Part shown: one piece after another, positions 1-5,641 of the stretch
Layout: every line of letters starts with the position of its first letter
Numbering within the stretch: the stretch's first letter is position 1
Source of the DNA: Pseudomonadota bacterium
GTDB lineage: Bacteria; Pseudomonadota; Gammaproteobacteria; Steroidobacterales; Steroidobacteraceae
Assembly (NCBI GenBank): GCA_021792815.1
Contig: JAJYTX010000157.1
Location: 1 to 6,736 of the forward strand
Length of the DNA stretch: 6,736 nucleotides
Direction of reading: 5' to 3'
The notes under the pieces: model-generated
The model's database searches: none
Seen by the model: only the letters and a program-made list of their open reading frames with translations
Told to the model about the DNA's origin: nothing
Position numbers and translations under genes: made by a program

Positions 1-174
1 CAAATACGGGGCCTGCCGCGCGCTGCTGCATACCGCCTTGCATCCGGCAATCGCGCAGGCCACACCGGGCTCCGCATTCCGATCGAATCCCGGCGCGACT
101 GGCAGCGGAACTGCTGCCCGGCGAGGCCCCGCAAAATCAAACTGCTCGATACCGAGGCGTAATCGTCCGCGGTC
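1..174. other. Left-edge region, no firm gene
   Basis: Follows the TBDR1 stop. Plus-strand frame 1 is open from the edge to a TAA at 160-162 (53 residues, ending KIKLLDTEA) with GC-rich third positions, so it could be the C-terminus of a convergent gene, but nothing in it is recognisable. The minus-strand frame in phase with TBDR1 is also open to the edge but lacks a start codon. A 6-bp hairpin (GGCAGC 101-106, GCTGCC 113-118) has no T-tract on either side. Confidence 0.3.
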
Positions 175-2961
175 TCAGAAGGTGGTCTCCACGCTCACTC
201 CCCAGGTGCGCGGATTGCCCCAGAACGCGTCATTCCCCGGGGTACCGGCCTGTCCCGTACCGCCGCCGATGCCCTCGATGTAGGTGGCAGCGGTGACGTT
301 GTGCACGTAAAACTGCACGTTCCAGCTTCTGTAGCCGAAGCTCAGGTACAGATCGAGGAGTCGCCGTGCCGACAGGCGGTAAAAGCCCGTGTTCTGAAAG
401 ATCGAAGCCCATTGCGGCCCGGTGTACGAGTATGTAACGCGGGGTGTCATCGTCTTGCTTTCGCCGAGGTCGAAGATATAGGACAGCGACACGTTGCCTT
501 GAAATTGCGGCGAGTACGGGTCAGCCTCGCCGTTCAGGTTCAGAATGTAGGGCGTATAGTCGTTGCAGCCGCTCGGCTGGGCGGGTGCGCATTGCGGCAG
601 ATTGGTATTGACGCCCGCGGGCAACTCATAAGACGCGATCGCGTGCGCCGCGCCGAGCACCGAATGATTGTAGGCGAGACCGATGTCACCCTGCCAGCCT
701 CCCAGACGGGCCTGGGACGAGAACTCCAGACCATCAATCTTGGAGTTGCCCAGGTTGATGACGATGTTCCCTCCGCCCAGAGGATTGAGGACCTGCTGCT
801 GCATGTTGTCGTACTGCATGTAGTAACCACCGAGCTGGGTTCGCAGGTGGTGCTCGAGGAACTGCCCCTTCCAGCCCATCTCGTAGTCGTTTACGTACTC
901 CGGCGCGAAGTCGCTCTGGGCATTGTTGATCCCACCGTCCTTGAAACCCCTGGCCCAGAAGACGTAGAAGTGCTGTCCGCGCAACGGCGTCCAGTTCAAC
1001 GCCACTTTCCCCGACGGCACGCTCTTGGAGTAGTTGCCCACATTCGAGATTACGATACCTGGCCCCGGAATCGTGAATGCACCCGATGTCGTCTGGCCAT
1101 CATCGCTGTAGCGCGCGCCCACCTGCAGACGCAAGGAACGAAGAATTTGCCAGTCTATTTGGCCGAAGGCGCCGAACAGGTGCACGTGGGTACCGATTCG
1201 GAAGTAGATGTTGGCGTTCTGAGAGCCGGGTTCCGGCAGCGCACCATAGGGGTACTCTATGGTGTCGACCGGTGTCGATCGATAGAAGTATGAGACGCCC
1301 GCGAGCCATGTCACCCGCCCGATATTCGGCGAAATGAGGTCGAACTCCTGGCTGTAGTAGGGATCTCGGCCGATATTCTGCAGCCAGTATTTGCCGCCTG
1401 TTCCCACCGGTGCCGCGGACGCATCGACGTCATCGATGCGTCGCTCGTGCAGCACCTGATAGCCGGTCAGCGAGCGCAGCGTGATGCCACCAGGCAGGAT
1501 ATAGCGCAGATGCAGACCGTAACGGTCGGCGGTGTCATGCTGCATTTCCGGGGTGTTGTAATCCAGCTGGTAGATACCAAGGGCGTGAAATCCGTTGTAT
1601 ACGCTCGGACCGTTGTAACCATACTGATAGAAGCTGGCGGCCGGGGAACAGCTCGAGCAGGGTGGCAGCGGCCGCGGCGTCAGTCCGCCAGTACTTAGAT
1701 CGTTGATTTCGATTTTCAGCAGCGCCCGGAAACGCCGACCAGGCTTGAACAGCAAGCCGAGACGCATGTTCTTCTCATTGATGTGACCGGGGTTCGAGTA
1801 CACCCCCGCGTTGGCATCGCCGATCTGCGGACCGATATTCTGGAAAAAACTGTGCCGCTTTTCGAAGTTGAAGGCGAGACGCGCGGCCAGCTCATGGTTG
1901 ATCGGCAGATTCACCGCTCCATCGATTCTTTTTCTGCCGTAATCGCCGGCAACCAGCTGCGCATAGCCATTGACACCCCGGAAATTGGGGTTATTTGAAT
2001 TGATGACCACCGCGCCGCCGGTGGAGTTCTGCCCGATGATAGTGCCTTGTGGTCCGCGCAGGATCTCGACGTCGTGGATGTCGTAGAACGGCTCAGTGAG
2101 CAGGATTGCCTCCGGCTCGTAGAGTCCGTCTCGGAACACGGGCACGCCGGTGGTGACAGTCGGCGATGCCGTGGTATTGCCCATTCCTCTGATATTGATG
2201 TTTTCTGTGAAGCCGCTGGTGGTGACGGACAGTCCCGGCACCTGGGTCTCGAGGTCGCTGATGCGGTCGATGTGCTGATTGAGAATGGCACTGCCGGAGA
2301 CGGCGGTTTCCGATACCGATGTGCTCTGCATGTTCACGGCGCGCCGCTGCGCGGTGACGACCACCTCCTGCAACGTTGGGACAGCGGTCAGGCTGTCGCC
2401 GGCCGCAGTTTTCGCGCAGGCATGGCCGGCGTGAAACGACAGAATGCTGCAGAGCGCGAAAAAGGCGAGAAAGCGCGACAGGATTCCGCGGGGGCGGCCT
2501 CGCGCGGCTGTCCGCTGGGCGGCGGCACGGGCATCGGACAGCCGGTGCGGAGAGGCACGTCCTGCAGCGGTCGCGGCGTGACGGGGGACGATCGCGACAG
2601 TATGGTCGTTGATGAACCGGTACGTCAGGGGCGTCGCATGCAGCAGCCGTCGCAGTGCGGCCTTGCGCGTGAATACGCCGGACAGCGGACCGACGAGGAT
2701 ATGGCCGGATCCGTCATGCGCCAGGTGGGCGAACTGCAGTCCGCAGTCCTCTGCGAGGTGCACCAGGGCGTGGCTGAGCGGTTCGCGGGCAATCGAGAGA
2801 TGACAGCGCCTTTGCACCGGAACCGGCGCGCCTGAGACGGGCAACGGCGCGCTGAGTGCACGCGGAACAAGGCTTGAAAGCAGCACGGTCATCAGGTACC
2901 CCCACGTCACACAGCGGATTATTGTCGGTGCATGGACGAAGACCGGACGTACCTCTCGCAT
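175..2961 (-). CDS. STN-domain TonB-dependent outer-membrane receptor (FecA-like transducer), TBDR1
   Basis: Predicted 928-residue outer-membrane active transporter energised by TonB-ExbB-ExbD; the substrate is unknown. Order along the protein: N-terminal signal peptide (about residues 1-38, hydrophobic core CVTWGYLMTVLLSSLV, then ALSA); STN signalling domain (about 54-126); Arg/Ala-rich linker (127-159); a second signal-peptide-like segment (160-183, ending HACA); TonB-box region with EVVVTAQRR (199-207); plug (about 211-325, with IRGMG and VEILRGPQGT); and a 22-strand-type barrel to the terminal Phe. Two Cys pairs are visible (C435/C438 and C791/C799). The ATG at 2961 is chosen because GAGGGG lies just upstream and it supplies the charged n-region of the first signal peptide; an ATG at 2892 would remove that. 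The reading frame stays open upstream to 3468, but that part overlaps fecR in another frame and is discounted. The gene starts 50 bases after the fecR stop, consistent with a sigma-fecR-receptor operon and a role as the ligand sensor. The receptor family is certain; a transducer role is inferred from STN plus context. Confidence 0.95.
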   Translation of the reverse strand: MREVRPVFVHAPTIIRCVTWGYLMTVLLSSLVPRALSAPLPVSGAPVPVQRRCHLSIAREPLSHALVHLAEDCGLQFAHLAHDGSGHILVGPLSGVFTRKAALRRLLHATPLTYRFINDHTVAIVPRHAATAAGRASPHRLSDARAAAQRTAARGRPRGILSRFLAFFALCSILSFHAGHACAKTAAGDSLTAVPTLQEVVVTAQRRAVNMQSTSVSETAVSGSAILNQHIDRISDLETQVPGLSVTTSGFTENINIRGMGNTTASPTVTTGVPVFRDGLYEPEAILLTEPFYDIHDVEILRGPQGTIIGQNSTGGAVVINSNNPNFRGVNGYAQLVAGDYGRKRIDGAVNLPINHELAARLAFNFEKRHSFFQNIGPQIGDANAGVYSNPGHINEKNMRLGLLFKPGRRFRALLKIEINDLSTGGLTPRPLPPCSSCSPAASFYQYGYNGPSVYNGFHALGIYQLDYNTPEMQHDTADRYGLHLRYILPGGITLRSLTGYQVLHERRIDDVDASAAPVGTGGKYWLQNIGRDPYYSQEFDLISPNIGRVTWLAGVSYFYRSTPVDTIEYPYGALPEPGSQNANIYFRIGTHVHLFGAFGQIDWQILRSLRLQVGARYSDDGQTTSGAFTIPGPGIVISNVGNYSKSVPSGKVALNWTPLRGQHFYVFWARGFKDGGINNAQSDFAPEYVNDYEMGWKGQFLEHHLRTQLGGYYMQYDNMQQQVLNPLGGGNIVINLGNSKIDGLEFSSQARLGGWQGDIGLAYNHSVLGAAHAIASYELPAGVNTNLPQCAPAQPSGCNDYTPYILNLNGEADPYSPQFQGNVSLSYIFDLGESKTMTPRVTYSYTGPQWASIFQNTGFYRLSARRLLDLYLSFGYRSWNVQFYVHNVTAATYIEGIGGGTGQAGTPGNDAFWGNPRTWGVSVETTF
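2413..2484 (-). other. Internal signal-peptide-like segment between the STN and plug domains of TBDR1
   Basis: Residues 160-183 of TBDR1 form a hydrophobic stretch (ILSRFLAFFALCSILSF) preceded by a basic run (RTAARGRPR) and followed by HAGHACA and then Lys, which is the layout of a Sec signal peptide with an Ala-X-Ala cleavage site. Ordinary FecA-type receptors have one signal peptide, before the STN domain, and run straight from STN into the TonB box. There is no in-frame ATG, GTG or TTG between the STN domain and this segment. Only CTG codons are available (one inside the segment, preceded by GCGGAATC), so separate translation of the receptor part is possible but not supported. The segment is seen directly; cleavage here is inference. 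Confidence 0.7.
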
Positions 2962-2963
2962 GG

Positions 2964-2971
2964 CCCCCCTC
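2964..2971 (-). promoter_or_regulatory. Ribosome binding site of TBDR1
   Basis: The transcript reads GAGGGGGG and then CC before the ATG at 2961. The GAGG core is 6 bases from the start codon, a normal spacing. This supports the start at 2961 over the upstream open frame and over the internal ATG at 2892, which has only a GGGGG run nearby. Confidence 0.6.
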
Positions 2972-2990
2972 AGTGGATGAAATTCTTCGA

Positions 2991-3009
2991 TTCCGCGCGT
3001 TCCGCGCGG
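2991..3009 (-). repeat. Tandem 9-mer repeat forming a GC-only hairpin in the fecR-TBDR1 gap
   Basis: Two perfect head-to-tail copies of TTCCGCGCG (plus strand, 2991-2999 and 3000-3008) lie between the fecR stop codon (3012) and the receptor start (2961). The same bases form a perfect 7-bp inverted repeat, CCGCGCG at 2993-2999 and CGCGCGG at 3003-3009, with a 3-base loop (GAA in the transcript). No U-tract follows in the transcript, so it is not a standard intrinsic terminator. Possible roles are transcript stabilisation or processing that sets different levels of regulator and receptor, or a protein-binding site; the role is inference. Confidence 0.6.
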
Positions 3010-3011
3010 GT

Positions 3012-4082
3012 TCAGCGCGGACGAGCGCCGGTGCCGGCTGACACGCCGAGTGTGATGAGATCTGGGTTGCGTCGTATTGCGGGCGCGTGCGTGACGGCCT
3101 CGACCAGGGCGACGAAGGACTGCGGATCGTCGGCGTCGAACACGCCGCTCAGCCGCCGCGTGCCGAGGGCTGGATCCAGTACCCGGATCTGAAGCCTGTT
3201 GTAGAGGTTGAACCGATGGACGATGTCGTTGATCGTCTGGTTGTCGAACGCCAGTTCGCCGCTCGCCCAGCTGGCGATGACGGCGCTGCGCACCCTGCGT
3301 ACTGTTGCCGGGAGCCCCTGCGCAGGGATGGTGACCTCCTCGTTGGCGCTCAACGTGATCGGCAGTGTCCGGTGACCGGCATGCGGGTTTGAAGCCCCGA
3401 GTCTGTGCCGCCGGGCAACGCTCACCCGGCCTTCGACCACGGTCACTGAGACCGCCTGATCGCCGCACCGCACGTCGAACACGGTTCCGAGAGCACGCAC
3501 GCGGGTTTCGGCGGCCTGCACGATGAAGGGACGTTGGGCATTGTCCGCGGCGTGGAACAGAGCCTCGCCGTGCTCGAGTGTCAGAAGGCGCTCCCGGGCG
3601 CGGTAGCGCACCACGACTTCGCTGTCCGGTGCCAGATCCACCACACTGCCGTCGGCGAGGGTCACTTCGCGACGCTCGGCGCGCTGCGTCGCGAGCACTG
3701 TCTGACGGAGATGCGTGGACAGCCAGATCCCCAGAGCGCAGACAAGGACGACGCCCGCCGCGACGAGCACCGTGAGGCGCACTCGGGGGGCCACTGGCGG
3801 GACAGGGGCATGGCGGCGCGGCACATCGAGCCGTGTGACGATGTGCGGGGCTGCAGGCTCGGCGAGCGGCCCGATTCGATGCCAGCCTTTGAATCGGGCG
3901 AGGTCGCGCTGCAGCATGAGTGTCCGCAGCAGTTCCGAGATGTGCTGCGGCGAGGCTCGAAGCCAGTCGATCAGCTGCGCGCGCTTCTGCGGCGTCAGCT
4001 CCTCGGACTGCAGCGTAACCAGCCAGTATGCCGCCCGTTCGGCAATTTGCTGCGGGCTGTCCGGGTGCTCCTCGGGATTCAT
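3012..4082 (-). CDS. fecR: FecR-type transmembrane anti-sigma factor / sigma regulator
   Basis: A 356-residue inner-membrane regulator expected to bind the adjacent ECF sigma factor in the cytoplasm and to sense the STN domain of the receptor in the periplasm. Visible parts: cytoplasmic DUF4880/FecR_N region (about 12-60) with the conserved Trp residues W20 and W40 in AAYWL and IDWLRASPQH; one transmembrane helix (about 101-122, VRLTVLVAAGVVLVCALGIW); periplasmic FecR domain (about 131-225) with TLADGSVVDLAPDSEV, HGEALFHA, RPFIVQAAETRVRALGTVFDV and VVEGRVSV; and a C-terminal STN-like/DUF4974 domain (about 270-346, GELAFDNQTINDIVHRFN). Length and order match full-length family members. The start is the ATG at 4082, overlapping the sigma stop as ATGA, which implies translational coupling; the frame is open a further 13 codons upstream, but that part lies inside the sigma gene. 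The receptor follows 50 bases after its stop. Whether it is a pure anti-sigma factor or also an activator, as in the Fec system, cannot be told from sequence. Confidence 0.95.
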   Translation of the reverse strand: MNPEEHPDSPQQIAERAAYWLVTLQSEELTPQKRAQLIDWLRASPQHISELLRTLMLQRDLARFKGWHRIGPLAEPAAPHIVTRLDVPRRHAPVPPVAPRVRLTVLVAAGVVLVCALGIWLSTHLRQTVLATQRAERREVTLADGSVVDLAPDSEVVVRYRARERLLTLEHGEALFHAADNAQRPFIVQAAETRVRALGTVFDVRCGDQAVSVTVVEGRVSVARRHRLGASNPHAGHRTLPITLSANEEVTIPAQGLPATVRRVRSAVIASWASGELAFDNQTINDIVHRFNLYNRLQIRVLDPALGTRRLSGVFDADDPQSFVALVEAVTHAPAIRRNPDLITLGVSAGTGARPR

Positions 4083-4597
4083 GATCGCGGTGACTCTGAT
4101 TTCAGGCTCAAGCGCAGCCACGCGTAGGCCCGTGCCATGTCACGCTTGACGACCTTGCGCGACACGCCGAGGCGTGCGGCGATTTCCTGATGGGGAAGGC
4201 CGCTACCGAAATGAAGTCGCAGAATTTCCCGGCAGCGCGGTGGCAGTGCCTCAATGGCGCGCCGCAGTTGCTCATCGGCGCCCGCGCGCTCGAGCTGAGC
4301 CTCCGGCGTCAGCGCATCGACCAGCTCCACAAGCCACTCAGACTGATGCGGCATCCGCCGGCTGGCGCGCATCGCCCAGTCGGCGGAGACGTTCGCGGCG
4401 ATTCTGAACAGGTAGGCCGGTGGGCAGTCGATCAGCTCGGCGCGCTCATACTTGAGCAAGCGCAGAAACACCTCCTGGGCAATGTCATCGATATCGGCCG
4501 CCGTACCACCGTGCCTGCGCTCGAGAAACCTCCGCAGCGGCCGCTGCCATTCCCGGAACCAGTCCGCGAGGCTCTGTGGTGCCCCCTGCGTAGCCAA
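4079..4597 (-). CDS. fecI: ECF sigma factor, FecI type
   Basis: RNA polymerase sigma-70 family ECF factor of 172 residues from the TTG at 4597, or 182 from a GTG at 4627. Counting from the TTG, region 2 holds DDIAQEVFLRLLKY (about 37-50) and YLFRIAANVSADWAMRASRR (about 62-81), the core-binding and -10 recognition part. Region 4 (about 111-162) holds ALPPRCREILRLHF and the helix-turn-helix SGLPHQEIAARLGVSRKVVKRDM that would read the -35 element. No extra C-terminal domain is present, which fits the FecI subgroup. The TTG is preferred because GAGGGGG precedes it, whereas the GTG has only AGG three bases away; neither choice affects the domains. The stop overlaps the fecR ATG (ATGA). It presumably directs transcription of the downstream receptor and perhaps others; its target promoters were not identified here. 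The family call is firm; the FecI subgroup rests on length and gene context. Confidence 0.93.
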   Translation of the reverse strand: MATQGAPQSLADWFREWQRPLRRFLERRHGGTAADIDDIAQEVFLRLLKYERAELIDCPPAYLFRIAANVSADWAMRASRRMPHQSEWLVELVDALTPEAQLERAGADEQLRRAIEALPPRCREILRLHFGSGLPHQEIAARLGVSRKVVKRDMARAYAWLRLSLKSESPRS

Positions 4598-4605
4598 TGA
4601 TCGTA

Positions 4606-4612
4606 CCCCCTC
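4606..4612 (-). promoter_or_regulatory. Ribosome binding site deciding the sigma-factor start
   Basis: The transcript reads GAGGGGG followed by 8 bases and then TTG at 4597. No comparable purine run stands at a usable distance before the alternative GTG at 4627. A TATAGT element at 4641-4636 would start the transcript near 4629, almost on that GTG, which also favours the TTG. The -10 assignment is weak, because nothing resembling TTGACA lies 15-19 bases upstream of it. Confidence 0.4.
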
Positions 4613-4766
4613 ATACGGACATAGCACAGGCCTACACTATATGACCGGTCAGAACCCGGATTGGCCCCCCACGCGTGACGTCCGGAATCAAGGTTCGTCG
4701 GACGTGCGGAGTGCATCGGGTTGCATCTGCGCTCGTGGAGGCGACCTATTGGACCGCGTCCCCGCA

Positions 4767-4797
4767 GCGCTCCGTGAACAGACCGCTCACGGCGCGT
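4767..4797. repeat. Imperfect inverted repeat downstream of the lone FecR-domain gene
   Basis: CCGTGA at 4772-4777 and TCACGG at 4787-4792 pair perfectly around a 9-base loop. After one mismatch the stem continues for three to four more pairs (from GCGC at 4767-4770). It lies about 40 bases past the stop of the lone FecR-domain gene. There is no T-tract on either side, so an intrinsic terminator is not supported; a hairpin that stabilises the transcript end or a dyad operator is possible. Confidence 0.45.
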
Positions 4798-4833
4798 CGC
4801 GCAAGGGGCTGCTTCGTCTTCCCGCTGAACGGG

Positions 4834-5355
4834 TCACTTCAGTGTCTTCGCCCACGCCCGGATCTTTGCGATCGAGGCTGCACCGATCGGTTCTTTCTCC
4901 ATCAGATCGATCGTCCGGTTCACCATGGTCAGCTGGCCTGCATGCAGATCATCCGGCTTGCGGTGATTCGAAAGGTAATTTTTTCTGACAATCACTTCAC
5001 CTTCCAGAACTTCGACCTCCTCGCCGCTTTGGCGCCATCGTGCCGTAACGAGCAGCGTCGACGGGCGGATCACCTCGACACGCATCAACCGCGTACGGAT
5101 GACCAATGGCCTGCGGGCCACGGGAACTTCCAACAGCGCCCTGCCGTTCAGCGAGATGTCGCGCCGCAGCGGAAATCCGCGCGCGGGTACGACGCGCGTA
5201 TCGGCCGCAAAGGAGGCGATCGTGCCGTCCGCCAGCCGATGGGCGATCGGTGCGTCTCGGACCGCATGCCGCCAGAGAGCGAACCCGGCTCCCAAGCAGA
5301 GCAGGGCCCAAACCCCCACCAGTGATTTTCCGGCGATCGACCGGATCTCCGGCAT
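4834..5355 (-). CDS. Membrane-anchored stand-alone FecR-domain protein
   Basis: A 173-residue protein. An uncleaved N-terminal anchor (about 11-28, SLVGVWALLCLGAGFALW) follows short basic residues, and no Ala-X-Ala site follows it, so the rest should face the periplasm. Residues about 40-126 resemble a FecR domain: LADGTIASFAADTRVV matches the family's LADGS...L...S pattern, then RRDISLNGRALLEVPV, RRPLVIRTRLMRVEVIRPST and EVEVLEGEVIV. The usual GT-F-V motif is replaced by RPSTLLVTARW. It lacks both the cytoplasmic sigma-binding region and the C-terminal STN-like domain, and the C-terminal 45 residues (HRKPDDLHAGQL onward) match nothing I recognise. The ATG at 5355 is chosen because it puts the anchor at the N-terminus and has GGGGA upstream; a GTG at 5418 would add 21 residues. 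It lies between two receptors and upstream of the sigma gene. It may be an accessory or decoy periplasmic sensor, or a decayed FecR; the family assignment is by pattern only. Confidence 0.8.
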   Translation of the reverse strand: MPEIRSIAGKSLVGVWALLCLGAGFALWRHAVRDAPIAHRLADGTIASFAADTRVVPARGFPLRRDISLNGRALLEVPVARRPLVIRTRLMRVEVIRPSTLLVTARWRQSGEEVEVLEGEVIVRKNYLSNHRKPDDLHAGQLTMVNRTIDLMEKEPIGAASIAKIRAWAKTLK

Positions 5356-5641
5356 CAGTGGCTTCCCCGACGAGACGAAATGGTGTGACGGGATCTCTCG
5401 ATGGGCGCGCGGCCACACCCTGGAGATCGGGCCGAATTATGTGGACCGGGCGCCTTCCCCGCAAGCCTCGCCACGGAGTCAGGGTGACGTACCGCGATGG
5501 TGAGCGCGACCGATCATTCACCGCACTGGGGATCGGTGCCGGCCCGTTGCCCTGTGTCCCGTCGCCGCGCGCCGGACAGGCTTTGCCGGTGTCACAGCTG
5601 CCCGCGTCCCCGGGGAGGTGTTCAGACCTGCGCACGTACGT
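5356..5641 (-). other. Intergenic spacer between TBDR2 and the lone FecR-domain gene
   Basis: About 286 bases. A minus-strand frame is open across it (5635 to 4997), but it runs on out of frame over the FecR-domain gene, has low-complexity Arg/Gly/Pro composition and no recognisable domain, so it is not called. The spacer holds the candidate promoter at 5436-5464. I found no hairpin followed by a T-tract after the TBDR2 stop. Confidence 0.5.
5436..5464 (-). promoter_or_regulatory. Candidate sigma-70 promoter for the lone FecR-domain gene
   Basis: On the minus strand TTGCGG (5464-5459) is followed by exactly 17 bases and CATAAT (5441-5436). The -10 matches TATAAT at five of six positions; the -35 keeps only the TTG. 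Transcription would start near 5429, giving a leader of about 74 bases to the ATG at 5355. It is one of the few AT-rich patches in this spacer. Visual match only. Confidence 0.35.

Larger units (their letters stand above)
4598..4833 (-). other. Intergenic spacer between the lone FecR-domain gene and the sigma gene
   Basis: About 235 bases with no credible coding sequence on either strand. It holds an inverted repeat (4767-4797), a -10-like TATAGT at 4641-4636 without a recognisable -35, an 8-bp GACCGGTC palindrome at 4643-4650, and the sigma ribosome binding site. The spacing suggests that the sigma-fecR-receptor operon has its own promoter and is not simply read through from the upstream gene. 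Confidence 0.5.

Noticed and set aside
101..118. Hairpin GGCAGC/GCTGCC as a terminator for TBDR1
   Set aside because: Only 6 bp and no T-tract on either strand.
301..1293. 330-residue plus-strand open frame opposite TBDR1
   Set aside because: Antisense shadow of the receptor. A similar frame opposite TBDR2 (5618-6559) looks related only because the receptors are paralogues; neither has a domain or ribosome site that I can see.
2047..2835. 262-residue plus-strand open frame opposite the N-terminal part of TBDR1
   Set aside because: Antisense to well-supported STN and plug codons; low-complexity Arg/Gly composition typical of GC-rich shadow frames.
2962..3468. N-terminal extension of the TBDR1 frame by 169 residues
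   Set aside because: It lies wholly over fecR and the short gap in another frame, is Arg-rich without domains, and a good ribosome site and signal peptide support the start at 2961.
3534..4127. 197-residue plus-strand open frame opposite fecR
   Set aside because: Antisense to a clear fecR gene with recognisable domains; no independent support.
4636..4641. TATAGT as a full sigma-70 promoter for the sigma operon
   Set aside because: No acceptable -35 at 15-19 bases upstream and no extended -10; kept only as a weak note in the spacer entry.
4997..5635. 212-residue minus-strand open frame across the TBDR2-FecR spacer
   Set aside because: It overlaps the FecR-domain gene out of frame, is Arg/Gly/Pro-rich and shows no domain.
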